DNA from: Bifidobacterium pseudocatenulatum DSM 20438 = JCM 1200 = LMG 10505
GTDB taxonomy: Bacteria; Actinomycetota; Actinomycetes; Actinomycetales; Bifidobacteriaceae
NCBI RefSeq assembly: GCF_001025215.1
Contig: NZ_AP012330.1
Span: 1,550,001 to 1,614,000, forward strand
DNA: 64,000 nucleotides
Direction: 5' to 3'
The notes beneath the pieces were generated by a model that was not told the DNA's origin, did no database searches, and saw nothing but the letters and a program-made list of their open reading frames with translations. A program made the translations under genes and the position numbers. Below, piece by piece: positions 18,471 to 28,325 of this stretch (its first letter is position 1; every line of letters starts with the position of its first letter).

Positions 18471-19946
18471 TTAATACAAGCCACCGGCTTCGGCGATCTT
18501 GACGGACTCAGGCCAAGCCTCGCCGCCCATCTCAACCGGCACCTGCGGGTAACGTACATGCTTCTCGCCAATACGTGCGGCCACATAATCAGCCACCTTG
18601 TCGAGTGCGACGCGCTCCTGCTGCATGGTATCACGTTCGCGAATGGTGACGGCCTGATCGTCAAGCGTGTCGAAGTCGACGGTGATGCACAGCGGGGTGC
18701 CGATTTCGTCTTCACGGCGATAGCGACGACCGATCGCACCGGCCTCGTCATAGTCGATCATCCAGTCATGCTGACGCAAATCGGCGGCCAGATCGTGTGC
18801 CACGGTCTGCAATTCCGGCTTCTTGCTCAACGGCAGTACAGCGGCCTTGACCGGAGCCAAGCGCGGATCAAGGCGAAGCACGGTGCGCTTATCGACGCCG
18901 CCCTTGGTATTCGGGGCCTCGTCAACGTCGTAGGCGTCAACAAGGAAGGCCATGAGGGAACGGGTCAGGCCGGCGGCCGGTTCGATGACGTACGGCACGT
19001 ATTTTTCGCCGGTGGCCTGGTTGAAGTAGCTCAGATCCTCGCCGGAATGCTTGGCATGCGCGGAAAGATCGAAGTCGGTACGGTTGGCGACGCCTTCAAG
19101 CTCGCCCCAATCGGAACCCTGGAAGCCGAACTTGTATTCGATGTCGACGGTACGCTTCGAATAGTGGGCCAGCTTCTCCTTCGGATGCTCATAATGGCGC
19201 AGGTTCTCCGGCTTCACACCAAGGTCGATGTACCACTGGGTACGCGCGTCGATCCAGTACTGGTGCCATTCCTCATCGGTGCCCGGAGCCACGAAGAATT
19301 CCATTTCCATCTGCTCGAACTCGCGGGTGCGGAAGATGAAGTTGCCCGGAGTGATCTCGTTACGGAAGGACTTGCCCATGTTGGCGATGCCGAACGGCGG
19401 CTTGGAACGCGAAGAAGTCATCACGTTCTTGAAGTCCACGAAAATGCCCTGTGCGGTTTCCGGACGCAGGTAGTGCAGCGAGTTCTCGTCTTCGACCGGT
19501 CCGAGGTGGGTGCGCAGCATCATGTTGAAGTCGCGCGGTTCGGTCCAGTTGCCACGGGTGCCGCAATCCGGGCACACAATGTCTTTCAGGCCGTTTTCCG
19601 GCAGCTTGTCGCCATGCTTTTCGGCATAGGATTCCTCAAGCTTGTCGGCGCGGTGGCGCTTGTGGCAGTTGAGGCATTCGATCAGCGGATCGTTGAACAC
19701 GGACACGTGACCGGAAGCCACCCACACGGCCGGCGGAAGAATAATGGACGTGTCAACGCCCACCACGTCGCCACGGGTGACGACCATGGAACGCCACCAT
19801 TCGCGCTTGATATTGTCTTTCAGCGCAACGCCGAGCGGACCGTAATCCCACGCGGAACGGGTTCCACCATAGATTTCACCGGCGGGAAAAACAAAGCCAC
19901 GACGCTTGGCGAGGGATACGACTTCATCGAGTTTGGATACAGCCAC
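18471..19946 (-). CDS. glyS: Glycyl-tRNA synthetase (dimeric class II)
   Basis: Charges tRNA-Gly. The 491 residues match the alpha2-dimer type: motif 1 region ([14 protein letters not shown]), a zinc-binding-looking insertion with CLNC and CPDC pairs near residues 85-130, motif 2 ([18 protein letters not shown]), motif 3 ([10 protein letters not shown]) and a C-terminal anticodon-binding domain ([15 protein letters not shown]). The start codon is GTG, preceded by AGAAGGTG at good spacing. First gene of the leftward cluster after the pilus locus. Confidence 0.97.
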   Translation of the reverse strand: MAVSKLDEVVSLAKRRGFVFPAGEIYGGTRSAWDYGPLGVALKDNIKREWWRSMVVTRGDVVGVDTSIILPPAVWVASGHVSVFNDPLIECLNCHKRHRADKLEESYAEKHGDKLPENGLKDIVCPDCGTRGNWTEPRDFNMMLRTHLGPVEDENSLHYLRPETAQGIFVDFKNVMTSSRSKPPFGIANMGKSFRNEITPGNFIFRTREFEQMEMEFFVAPGTDEEWHQYWIDARTQWYIDLGVKPENLRHYEHPKEKLAHYSKRTVDIEYKFGFQGSDWGELEGVANRTDFDLSAHAKHSGEDLSYFNQATGEKYVPYVIEPAAGLTRSLMAFLVDAYDVDEAPNTKGGVDKRTVLRLDPRLAPVKAAVLPLSKKPELQTVAHDLAADLRQHDWMIDYDEAGAIGRRYRREDEIGTPLCITVDFDTLDDQAVTIRERDTMQQERVALDKVADYVAARIGEKHVRYPQVPVEMGGEAWPESVKIAEAGGLY

Positions 19947-20027
19947 AATGCACCTTCTGGTTTGAACGGTTTGGGGTCTTTACAAGCGCAAAGCCTACCT
20001 TTACGCGGTGACAGAACACCACCCGCG

Positions 20028-20639
20028 TTACTGTTTCGTGGCGTTCTCGTCTTCAACCGTGTCGTTGTCGAGCAATAGCGACCAGATCTTGCAATCGATC
20101 ACCACGGCATTTTTCGTTTCGTCACCGTTTCTGTCAAGTGTGTAGGTCACATTTTCCGGCACGGCGATACGGTTGATGTTCTGCACGGATGCCACGAAAT
20201 TACGCATGGCATCATAGCTTCCCGTGGCGGTAATACTTACCGACACCTGCACCAGCTGACCGGCTTGAATGGTACCTTGCATTTCAGCTGGAATGTCGGC
20301 GTCGACCGCATCATCGAAATTCACCGATTTGATGGCGACGCCGGTTCCCGCAGCGGACGCATCCAACGAATTGATGAATTCCTGCTGGTTATAGCCGTCT
20401 GGAATCTGCCGCTGCAACTGGCGCAAACGGTCTTTCTGCAGGCCGATCGTTTCGCTGGCGATGCGTAATGTTTCGATTTCGTCGCGTGTTTCCTTATTGT
20501 TCTCATCGATTTGCGCAGTTTGCGCGTCGGATGATTTGATATGGCTGATTTGCGGGGAAACGCCGACCAGCCATGTCAGCATGATGACGAAGACAATACC
20601 TGCGGCCAATGCGATCCATGCGATTTTATGCTTGTTCAT
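20028..20639 (-). CDS. pilO: PilO-like type IV pilus alignment protein
   Basis: A 203-residue bitopic protein: short cytoplasmic N-terminus, one membrane segment at about residues 8-27, a coiled-coil stretch (about 40-80) and an extracytoplasmic ferredoxin-like domain with the VSVSITATGSYDAMRNFVASVQNI strand-helix pattern typical of PilO. It would pair with PilN and link PilM and the motor to the pilus base. Last gene of the leftward pilMNO set, 12 bp after pilN, with GGGAGCAATC before the ATG. Assigned by topology and position; direct PilO similarity is modest. Confidence 0.82.
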   Translation of the reverse strand: MNKHKIAWIALAAGIVFVIMLTWLVGVSPQISHIKSSDAQTAQIDENNKETRDEIETLRIASETIGLQKDRLRQLQRQIPDGYNQQEFINSLDASAAGTGVAIKSVNFDDAVDADIPAEMQGTIQAGQLVQVSVSITATGSYDAMRNFVASVQNINRIAVPENVTYTLDRNGDETKNAVVIDCKIWSLLLDNDTVEDENATKQ

Positions 20640-20651
20640 GATTGCTCCCGA

Positions 20652-21620
20652 TCATTCATTGGATGTTTCGTCAGTTGCGGTCGCGCTGTCGGTAGTATCA
20701 GTCGACTCCCCTGCCGCGGCTTTGTTCAGGCTGTCGCGTAGCTGCTGCTGCAATGCTCGGTTGGCTTCGTCAGCACCGGCCGCGTTGTCGCTTCGTGACG
20801 TGGTATTGGTATCCATCTTCAACGACACCGTTCCCGTGTATGTATAGGTGGTGCCGTTTTCATCGCTGTTTTCGGTAATGGAACTCACATAGCCTGTTTT
20901 ATAGGTAGGAATTGCAGCAAAATTACCGATAAAATCTTTTGCAGATATGAAATCTGGAGAAAGAACGGTAAAATCAACGGAAATCACACCATTCCCAGAC
21001 CATACTGAAGATGTAGCGCTATGCGAAGAAGCGTCAGACCCGCCAATCTGGAAGCTGCTCAACGACAGGTTCGTGTACTGGCCTCCGGCTGGCAGCGCGC
21101 CATTGAGCGAATCCACCACCTTCATCCAATCCATTTCGTCGTAGAGCGCGGCGATACGTGACCTTTGCGAATCGGACAGCGAGTTCAACGTGTCTTCCAC
21201 GTCTTTGAATTCCGCCTTTTCCTTCTGCAACGACAGGGTTTTCGCCTGTGCCTCCTCCACGCGATGGTCGGCCCAGCTCACGCGCACCGCCATGCCCGCG
21301 CTGATGGCAATGGCCGCAACCACCACCACGATAAGCACGTATGACAGCAAGTATTTGATGGCACGATCACGGTTGAGCGTCACGATGGAACGTGGCAGCA
21401 GGTTGGCGCGCACATTCCATTCGGCGGGCAGATCAGCCTTTTTGGAGGTTTTCGAACTGCTCGCACGCAGCGCTTTGCCGATGTCGGAAATATTCATCGA
21501 CAAAATCGAGGTTTTCTCGCCATCACTGGTTTCAGGATTCGGATTATCCTTGATTTTGCCGCGTCGACCGCGGTGGGAGCTGCCGATCTGCTTCATGCTT
21601 CCGTTGTTTTTTCTGCTCAT
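20652..21620 (-). CDS. pilN: PilN-like type IV pilus assembly protein
   Basis: A 322-residue protein with a long, Ser/Lys-rich cytoplasmic N-terminus (residues 1-68), the PilN signature VRANLLPRS (about 70-78; the usual motif is INLLP) that binds PilM, a membrane segment at 89-112, a coiled coil and an extracytoplasmic domain. The N-terminal extension is longer than usual, and the C-terminus is a Ser/Thr/Glu-rich tail. Start ATG follows GGTGAACG and is 7 bp after pilM. Confidence 0.85.
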   Translation of the reverse strand: MSRKNNGSMKQIGSSHRGRRGKIKDNPNPETSDGEKTSILSMNISDIGKALRASSSKTSKKADLPAEWNVRANLLPRSIVTLNRDRAIKYLLSYVLIVVVVAAIAISAGMAVRVSWADHRVEEAQAKTLSLQKEKAEFKDVEDTLNSLSDSQRSRIAALYDEMDWMKVVDSLNGALPAGGQYTNLSLSSFQIGGSDASSHSATSSVWSGNGVISVDFTVLSPDFISAKDFIGNFAAIPTYKTGYVSSITENSDENGTTYTYTGTVSLKMDTNTTSRSDNAAGADEANRALQQQLRDSLNKAAAGESTDTTDSATATDETSNE

Positions 21621-21627
21621 CGTCCGT

Positions 21628-22674
21628 TCACCTCGGCTTCTTTCCGATTACCAGTCCAAGCACTGCGCCCAAATCGATCGCGTGCGCCATGATGTTCTGC
21701 CGTTCCACTTCTTTGGAAAGCCGGAAACGGATGAAGGGGTCGCCGATCCGCACCACTTTGTTGATGGAACTGGCCAATACCGGCGGCAGTCCGATCAGCC
21801 GTGCGCCGGTTCCGGTAAGCACCACGCCGCTGATGGTGCCGCCCGCATGGTCCACGTCGTACAGGTTGAGCGTATTGCGGATGCCGACGATCAGCTGCGC
21901 CGTGGTTTCGCGGATGACTTCCTCGGCTTTTTCGAGTCGTTCGTCGCCGGTCACGTTTTGCAGGCCGATCTGGTTTTTGATGCGTTCGGCGTCTTCGAAT
22001 GAGATACTGAGCGCGTTGGCGATGGCGTCAGTCACGTCATCCGCGCCGGATGGCACGACGCGCATGTAGGCGGGCTGCCCGTTTTCGAGCACGATCACGT
22101 CGGTGCCGTTGCCGCTGATGTTGACCACCGCTTCGGTCTGCTGCTGGTTGGTGTCGGCGAACAGTCTGGCAAGCGCGAACGGGCCCGCATCGATCGATGT
22201 GATCACAAATCCCGCGTCTTCGGCTGTGCGCGCGGTTTTTTCCAATCCGTTACGCAATGTCGCCACGAGTATGCCGTGCAACTGTTTGCCTTGTTCGCTG
22301 TCGATGACGTTCAATGGCACGAAGTCGAGCTCGGATTCCTCAATAGGCAGCGGAATCATGCCTTTGGCTTGGAAAGGCAAGGTGGATTTCAGATCGTTCA
22401 GCGACATGTAGGGAAAGTCCGTCTCGCGAAACACCATGCGTCGGCTGGAGTAGACGAGAGCCGTGTCCTCGCGGGGGAATTTGAATCGCTTCACCAGTGT
22501 GTTCAGCAGTCCGGCCACCACATCATGGTCGACCACTTCGCCATCCACTACGGCTCCGTTCGGCAACGGGATCGCCTGGAAATGCTTGATGGTGGGCAGA
22601 TCCGAATACGGGTCTGCTATGACCGCCGCACGGATGGCGTCGTTCGCGATCGACAGCGCCGTTATTGATCTCAT
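21628..22674 (-). CDS. pilM: PilM-like actin-fold ATPase of type IV pili
   Basis: Cytoplasmic FtsA/actin-like protein that binds PilN and couples the assembly motor to the inner-membrane platform. The 348 residues contain the actin phosphate-1 region (ALSIANDAIRAAVI), a phosphate-2 type block (AVVNISGNGTDVIVLENG), the adenosine region (SGVVLTGTGARLIGL) and the PilM C-terminus (GDPFIRF). Strong AAGGAGAGC precedes the ATG. 46 bp separate it from pilD. Confidence 0.9.
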   Translation of the reverse strand: MRSITALSIANDAIRAAVIADPYSDLPTIKHFQAIPLPNGAVVDGEVVDHDVVAGLLNTLVKRFKFPREDTALVYSSRRMVFRETDFPYMSLNDLKSTLPFQAKGMIPLPIEESELDFVPLNVIDSEQGKQLHGILVATLRNGLEKTARTAEDAGFVITSIDAGPFALARLFADTNQQQTEAVVNISGNGTDVIVLENGQPAYMRVVPSGADDVTDAIANALSISFEDAERIKNQIGLQNVTGDERLEKAEEVIRETTAQLIVGIRNTLNLYDVDHAGGTISGVVLTGTGARLIGLPPVLASSINKVVRIGDPFIRFRLSKEVERQNIMAHAIDLGAVLGLVIGKKPR

Positions 22675-22720
22675 GCTCTCTCCTTATATATAACGTGTTG
22701 CAGGTTGGCTGGGGATTGGT

Positions 22721-23557
22721 TCAGGCGAGTCCCGTCACTTGCAAGTACAGTGTGGCGATCGGAGCCCCGACGAATATGCCAAGCCATATGCCGAGCAGCA
22801 TGGACGGTCCGAACGGTATGCCTCCATGCATATCGACTTTTTTGCCGATAATCAGCACAAGACTTAAGAATCCTCCAATAAAGAAGGCTGCGAACGCCCC
22901 GATGATGAATTGCGACCATCCGAGCCAGCCCGTAATCAAGCCAAGTATGAACGCAAGTTTGATATCGCCATCGCCCATGCCACCTTTCCATATGATGGAA
23001 AGCAATAGGTAGAACGCGCCGAGCACTATCGCACATATCACAGCGCGACCGAGCCTGTTCCACTCATTCGTACCGAGTGATGCCAAAGCCAGCAGTGCCA
23101 GTGTTGCAATCAGCGTTGGCAATAGCACAACATTGAGGATCAGATGATGGTCGAGATCAATGTATGCGATCACGATCGAAACCGCTGCGAATACGTAGAG
23201 TTCCGGCAATATCCATGGCGAATACGCGCCGAATAGCGCCCCCAAGGTGACGGCGAGGAACGACAGTCCGCCCAACGCTTCCACAATCGGGTAGCGTACG
23301 GCGATCGGCTCTTTGCAATGCCGGCATTTCGCGCCGAGCACCAGCCAAGAAATGATGGGAATATTGTCATACCATGCGATCGGGGCTTCGCAGTTCGGGC
23401 AGAAACTGCGTTTCGGATTTACCAAGCTGATGTGGTTGGGCACGCGCCAAATCACCACGTTCAGAAACGATCCGAAAATGCAGCCGATTACCAGCGATGC
23501 CACGAGTAGCAGCACCACAGTTGGCGTATCGTTCACAATGCTCATGTTCACATCCAT
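22721..23557 (-). CDS. pilD: Prepilin peptidase / N-methyltransferase (PilD, A24 family)
   Basis: Membrane aspartic peptidase that cleaves prepilin leaders and methylates the new N-terminus. The 278-residue, roughly eight-helix protein has the full tetracysteine motif (FCPNCEAPI and KCRHCKEPI) in the N-terminal cytoplasmic domain and both catalytic Asp motifs, YIDLDHHLI and GMGDGDIKLA. Start uncertain: ATG 23557 or ATG 23545 (MSIVNDT), the latter with GGATGTGAAC ahead. Its substrates in this locus would be the pilins at 27365, 28326 and 29001. Confidence 0.95.
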   Translation of the reverse strand: MDVNMSIVNDTPTVVLLLVASLVIGCIFGSFLNVVIWRVPNHISLVNPKRSFCPNCEAPIAWYDNIPIISWLVLGAKCRHCKEPIAVRYPIVEALGGLSFLAVTLGALFGAYSPWILPELYVFAAVSIVIAYIDLDHHLILNVVLLPTLIATLALLALASLGTNEWNRLGRAVICAIVLGAFYLLLSIIWKGGMGDGDIKLAFILGLITGWLGWSQFIIGAFAAFFIGGFLSLVLIIGKKVDMHGGIPFGPSMLLGIWLGIFVGAPIATLYLQVTGLA

Positions 23558-23569
23558 CTCGCGCAGCGC

Positions 23570-25945
23570 TCACCATGCGATAGTGGACGGGTTCAGTTCT
23601 TTGGATGTCACGTAGCCTTTGGTGGAGGATGGCTCCAATGTGGTAGAACTACCACCGCCATAAATCACGCCGCCGCCTGAGCCGCCTGTTCCGAGGTTAA
23701 CCGAGGCATTCCACACCTGCGATTTGATTTCTCGGTTCAAAAAGTCTCGTGACGATCCGCATTTGGCCATAATCACGTCGGCATGCCCGTCGATACGTCC
23801 GGAGTATGAGGGATTGCCGTCGATTTTGTCTCCCGGATACACTTCCGTCAGGCATTGACCGTTGAGTTGGAACGTACCTTTACTGTGCTCGTCAGACGCT
23901 TTTTCGTTGTATCGGGTGAATGTTGGCGCAGCCGAGCATTCCATAAGTTGGAATTTGCCCGAACCGCCGAACCCATAGCAACGCTTCGACCCGTTCACCA
24001 TCGTCCAAATCTGCGTGTTCACGCCACTGCCGTCACTCGACGTGTCTTCAACATATTCGGCCTGATCGGTTTTACGCTTGGTGGAATCGGACACCCCGCA
24101 GTAGTCGATCTGATGCAGATCGGAAGATGATTGCGCCGGATTGCCATTGATGGTGTTGTGGTAGCAGTATGGGTTGAAATCACCGCCACCCACTCGGCAG
24201 GTTGACGTGTATGCGTCGAATCCGTCTTGCGATGACGAAATGCAGAATCCGGACGTTTCATTGACGATCTGCTTCGTGGCATAGCCGGCTTCTCCCGCCT
24301 GTCCGAACGATGCGGTGGCGTCTTCGAAATCACCGTTCACGTCGAACCAGGATTTCACGTCGGTGAGCGAATAATCCCACTTCGACACCATCAGGAAATG
24401 CGGAGTCAAATCGACAGCATCATCGACGTTGGACGCCCAGTGACCGCCGCTCAGATATTGAATAGTGGCGCCCACATTCGCCTTGTTGGAAACTTCCAGC
24501 ACTTGGAAGCGCGTCTTCTTCTGCATTTGCACACCGCCAACGGCATAGCCTTGCGATTCCGGTAGAGACGCATCATACTTGTTCGCCTCATCGCGCACGC
24601 TATCTAGCTCGTTGTAGTAGCCCGCATTGATGAAACCGTTATAGAACGCCCACTTCTGGTATTTGTTGAGCAGGCTTGACGGATCGTTCTTTTCGTCTTG
24701 CTGCGCTTTCTTGTCAGGATCGGTGTAATAGTCGCTTTGGTAGTTGGGGCCGTACGACTCGCCGCATTTCTGCAATGTGGCGGCTCCTGCAGTGCCTCCG
24801 CCAACATGCGTAATGTCAGCTCCGGTAACGCACAATGTCAGATTGGATGCAGGGCGAATGGAATCATCCTTCCAATACACCCATGTGTTCAGGTCTTTGT
24901 AGGCGCCGTTGGCTTTGCACTGTTCCGTGTAATACAGGTCGTCGCTGCTGGAGTCTTTCTTATGCGCTTGCATAAGAATCACCAACGCCGATCCTTCCAC
25001 CGGCTTGCCGTTCGGGTCAAGCATGGCGTCAAGCGTTTCGACCTTGTCTACAGGCTTGGTGGTGGCAAGCATGCAAGTTTGGTTTGCCGGATTCATAGTG
25101 ATGGTATTGCTCATAGCGTCGGCCGCATTCTTGGAGCCAGGCTTGTTGACATAGTTCACCATGCCGGTCGGATCACCGTTCTCATCGACATCATATGAGG
25201 CGATTTCCTTCCAGGTCGGCTGGTTGGTACGGCGCTCGTTGTTTGGCGCTGCCGCGTAGAAGCCCATACCGAGACGTCCACCCTTGGTGGAGATCACGTA
25301 GCTGTCATCACCGCTCGCTGTCTCGAATTGGTAGATGGCGCTCATGGCTCGGCGCGCGCTGGTTTCCGTACCCGCGCTTCGCCCATTCGGATACCTGTTG
25401 ATATACCCGTAGGAACGCACCCACGCATATTTCGCGTTCTTCAGCTCGCTTTCGGATGTGAGTCGTTTGGCCGGCGATGAGCTTGGATCGTCGTCATAAT
25501 ATCCGATTTGCACTCGGTACGAGATATCGTCTGGAGTGAACGAGCTCACGCCCGTTGCCGACACGTCGTTGCTGACTTCCGCATTGTTGAGCAGCACCGA
25601 CCCGTCCGATGCTGTAGTGAAGGTCTCATCCAAGCTGGCATTGCCAGTGTTTGATGCGGTCGACGGTAGCAGTTTCTTATAGTCCTTGCTTGCTTCCGCT
25701 TCGCGCAGGAAACTCAATGCCACTTCGAGTCCAGATTCGGCGGCATACCCGACTTGCGCGTTCTCCTTATTATTCCTGTACGGCAATGCTTGCGAAAGCA
25801 GTATGGTCATTACCAGTGCCGACGTGGTGAGCACCACCATTACGAACAGTACCGCGAGCATCATGGCCGCGCCCCGCTCCCCCATGCGTTGGCGTAATCT
25901 GGCACGATACCTGCGGTTGAGTCCGGCCCACAATCCGTTCTTCAT
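23570..25945 (-). CDS. Giant PilX-like pilus protein with lectin-like repeats
   Basis: A 791-residue putative minor pilin or tip adhesin. The N-terminus is basic, then RMGERGAAMMLAVLFVMVVLTTSALVM, the single membrane segment typical of the PilX N domain; there is no classical G|FTLVE cleavage site. The remaining 740 residues are predicted outside. They hold at least three Q-x-W motifs (W near 431, 647 and 745), each in a Cys...L.xC context (LCVTG ... LQKCG; FCISS ... CRVG; QCLTE ... MAKCG), resembling ricin-B type beta-trefoil repeats. ATG 25945 follows GGGAAGGTT; an in-frame TTG two codons earlier is unlikely. It lies between pilC and pilD, so it belongs to the pilus operon. The lectin reading is inference from motif spacing. 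Confidence 0.8.
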   Translation of the reverse strand: MKNGLWAGLNRRYRARLRQRMGERGAAMMLAVLFVMVVLTTSALVMTILLSQALPYRNNKENAQVGYAAESGLEVALSFLREAEASKDYKKLLPSTASNTGNASLDETFTTASDGSVLLNNAEVSNDVSATGVSSFTPDDISYRVQIGYYDDDPSSSPAKRLTSESELKNAKYAWVRSYGYINRYPNGRSAGTETSARRAMSAIYQFETASGDDSYVISTKGGRLGMGFYAAAPNNERRTNQPTWKEIASYDVDENGDPTGMVNYVNKPGSKNAADAMSNTITMNPANQTCMLATTKPVDKVETLDAMLDPNGKPVEGSALVILMQAHKKDSSSDDLYYTEQCKANGAYKDLNTWVYWKDDSIRPASNLTLCVTGADITHVGGGTAGAATLQKCGESYGPNYQSDYYTDPDKKAQQDEKNDPSSLLNKYQKWAFYNGFINAGYYNELDSVRDEANKYDASLPESQGYAVGGVQMQKKTRFQVLEVSNKANVGATIQYLSGGHWASNVDDAVDLTPHFLMVSKWDYSLTDVKSWFDVNGDFEDATASFGQAGEAGYATKQIVNETSGFCISSSQDGFDAYTSTCRVGGGDFNPYCYHNTINGNPAQSSSDLHQIDYCGVSDSTKRKTDQAEYVEDTSSDGSGVNTQIWTMVNGSKRCYGFGGSGKFQLMECSAAPTFTRYNEKASDEHSKGTFQLNGQCLTEVYPGDKIDGNPSYSGRIDGHADVIMAKCGSSRDFLNREIKSQVWNASVNLGTGGSGGGVIYGGGSSTTLEPSSTKGYVTSKELNPSTIAW

Positions 25946-25966
25946 GTTCAACCTTCCCGTTTTCGC

Positions 25967-27241
25967 TTACGCTTGCCCGTTGATGGCGTCGAACATGGAG
26001 AACATCGGCATGTACAATGCCACCACCATGAAGCCGACCACGCTACCGAGCACCAGAATCATCAACGGTTCCAGCAGCGAAGTGAGCTGTTTGGCGATGG
26101 ATTGCGCTTCTTCGTCATACGCTTTGCCCGCGCTGGCGAGCATCTGGTCGATGGCGCCGGAATCCTCACCGATCGCCACCATCTGCACCATCATGTTCGG
26201 GAACACTTTTTCGGTACCCATACTGTCCGCCAGCCTATAGCCGCGTTCCACGAGTCGAGACACTCGTTTGGACGCTTCGTCGATTACATAATTGCCGGAT
26301 GTGGATCCGACAATGTCAAGCGCCTGCAGAATGGGCACGCCCGAAGCGAGCATGGATGTGAAATTGTTGCAGAATCGCGCCAATGCCACATTGGTGGTCA
26401 GTTTGCCGAACACGGGCGCCTTCAACGTGAACGGATCCCACCAGGTACGAATGATGTCTTTGTTGCGATTGCGCTTCCAAAACATGACGAACGCCACCGC
26501 GCACACAATGATCACGGGAATGCCAACCGGTGCGGTCTTGCCCATATCAACCATGATCTGCGTGACCCATGGCAGTTCCGCGCCCATCGACGCATACATG
26601 CTGTCGAACATGGGCACGATGGTCAGCAGCATCACGCCCACCAGCAGCACAGCAATGCCGAGCACCACCACCGGGTAAGCCAGTGCGCCTTTGATCTGAC
26701 CTTGCAAACGCACGTCCGCTTCAAAGCTGTCGGCCACGGTAATCAGGGATTTGTCAAGGAAGCCGCCGGTTTCGCCGGCCCGCACCATGTTGATCATAAT
26801 GGGCGGAAACAGATGGTCGGGATTATTGTCCATTGCTTCGGAAAACGATGATCCCGCCTCAACCTGCTGCATGCAGTCACGTACCGCATTGCGCAGTTTC
26901 ACATTTCCGATTTGTTCAGTAACGATATTCAGTGCGCGAATCAGGGAGACGCCTGCCGCCACCATGGTGGCAAGCTGACGTGACATAACCGCGAAGTCTT
27001 TTTTGCTTGGATATTTTTCGAATGCTTTGATTTCAATATTGGTATTGAGACCGGTGCCTGCGTTCACGTCAACAAGTTCCGTTGGAATCAGACCGAGTTT
27101 ATTCACGCGATCGATGGCCTGATCTCGCGTCTGCGCTTCGATAACGCCCTTCTGCTTGGTGCGGCCGTCAGCGGAAACACCCTTGTAACGCCACTTCTTG
27201 GTGCCGTTTTGAAATGCCACTTGCGCCTGTTCCCTGGCCAT
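25967..27241 (-). CDS. pilC: Type IV pilus platform protein PilC (GspF family)
   Basis: Polytopic platform protein on which the PilB and PilT motors act. From MAREQAQ there are 424 residues: an N-terminal cytoplasmic region (KWRYKGVSADGRTKQKGVIEAQ), then two T2SSF domains (about 90-215 and 295-415) with ATMVAAGVSLIRAL and TSMLASGVPILQAL, and three membrane segments. The start at 27241 is chosen because GGGGGAG precedes it and the family begins here, over a 33-codon frame extension. Confidence 0.94.
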   Translation of the reverse strand: MAREQAQVAFQNGTKKWRYKGVSADGRTKQKGVIEAQTRDQAIDRVNKLGLIPTELVDVNAGTGLNTNIEIKAFEKYPSKKDFAVMSRQLATMVAAGVSLIRALNIVTEQIGNVKLRNAVRDCMQQVEAGSSFSEAMDNNPDHLFPPIMINMVRAGETGGFLDKSLITVADSFEADVRLQGQIKGALAYPVVVLGIAVLLVGVMLLTIVPMFDSMYASMGAELPWVTQIMVDMGKTAPVGIPVIIVCAVAFVMFWKRNRNKDIIRTWWDPFTLKAPVFGKLTTNVALARFCNNFTSMLASGVPILQALDIVGSTSGNYVIDEASKRVSRLVERGYRLADSMGTEKVFPNMMVQMVAIGEDSGAIDQMLASAGKAYDEEAQSIAKQLTSLLEPLMILVLGSVVGFMVVALYMPMFSMFDAINGQA

Positions 27242-27364
27242 TACTCCCCCATGGAATGATTGACGAACAATGGAACGAATATGGATACGGAACAAGGTAT
27301 CGGAGCGATACCTCATACGCTCCGATACCTTTAGTCCCACGCGAATTATTCGCTATGCCTTTTA

Positions 27365-27811
27365 TTATTTAGTACCAGTCTTAGAGACGACACCGTTGGC
27401 CGAGTCATACAGGAAAATCGCTGTACCAGAGTTCTCGTTCTCGCCCTCGATAGTGTAGGAGTTATCTGCTTTACCGGTAATCTTCAGGGTAACACCCTCA
27501 GTTACGGTAATCGTATTGCCTCCAAGCGTGCAGCCCGTATTCTGGCTCTTACTGCACGTGGCCGTTGCACCATTAATCTCAGACGGAAGCTTGCCATTGT
27601 TGGCAGTGGACGCAGTTTCAACCACAAGGCTGGCGTTCTTGACGTCGGACTCGGTCTGGGAGTTCCAGGCCGACTTGCGCTGGTTCAGGTAGATCGGCAC
27701 GGAGATGGCGGCGAGGATGCCGATGATGATGACCACCACGAGCAGCTCGACGAGGGTGAAGCCCTTTTCGCCCTTGGCGCGGCGGTTGAGTGCGTTGCGC
27801 ACGCTCTTCAT
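27365..27811 (-). CDS. pilA: Major type IV pilin (PilA)
   Basis: A 148-residue prepilin with a 17-residue basic leader (MKSVRNALNRRAKGEKG), cleavage expected between Gly and Phe of KG|FTLVELL, with the essential Glu at mature position 5, a hydrophobic alpha-1 helix and a small globular domain. Two cysteines (CSKSQNTGC) could form the pilin disulfide. AAGGATTC is well spaced before the ATG at 27811. It is the first gene after the terminator at 28274 and lies 123 bp before pilC. Small size, own long leader region and position favour its being the main subunit. Confidence 0.93.
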   Translation of the reverse strand: MKSVRNALNRRAKGEKGFTLVELLVVVIIIGILAAISVPIYLNQRKSAWNSQTESDVKNASLVVETASTANNGKLPSEINGATATCSKSQNTGCTLGGNTITVTEGVTLKITGKADNSYTIEGENENSGTAIFLYDSANGVVSKTGTK

Positions 27812-28273
27812 AATTGAATCCTTCTTTCCTTCGGGAAAGGTCGCCGCTCGCATCCCACGATGGAGCTTCGCGGCGTTCTTCTATCGATCGTCCCCTTATG
27901 GGGGCTGCTGGCTCACATAACCAACAGTCCTAACTTTATCCGCATTGACATCGTTTGCAGAACCATTATTCCGGCGTCAATCGTTTTACGAGCGTTTCAT
28001 TTTCGATTCATTTTCCCCTCATCCTTCATCCGCACAAAAGCGCTTTAGTTTACCCCACAACCCCCTTCACAACCATCAAGCAAATCACACTTTTTCAAGC
28101 GGACACAAAAGGTACAACACAAAACCAAAATCGTGCAACAAAAAATACAACACCACAAATAGCTTGTTTTTCAGTACAATCGCTCAGCAAATCTTTGCAG
28201 TCACGTTTTTTTGAAAAAACTGGAATAACCACCCTTTTCGGGCGTGTCGCAGGGTGCTGACGGGGCGACAAAA
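27812..28273 (-). promoter_or_regulatory. 462-bp gene-free upstream region of pilA
   Basis: No convincing gene. The stretch is strikingly A+T-rich compared with its neighbours, especially 27910-28230, and short plus-strand frames here have no ribosome site. Because a terminator closes the upstream minor-pilin genes, a pilA promoter and a long 5' leader are expected here. I could not fix a single -35/-10 pair. Confidence 0.55.
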
Positions 28274-28301
28274 ACGGCTGGCTCCGTAAGGAACCAGCCG
28301 T
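28270..28301 (-). terminator. Rho-independent terminator after the PilW-like gene
   Basis: 12-bp stem with one mismatch (28274-28285 with 28290-28301), GTAA loop, followed on the minus strand by TTTTTG. It separates the two minor pilin genes from pilA. Confidence 0.85.
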
Positions 28302-28325
28302 CTGCCGCAAGACCTATCGGAACAC

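Noticed and set aside
19947..20027. T-box leader in front of glyS
   Set aside because: The gap is only 81 bp and lacks the T-box word and antiterminator.
27945..28260. Short plus-strand frames in the pilA upstream region
   Set aside because: No ribosome site, phenylalanine/threonine-rich nonsense from A+T-rich DNA.
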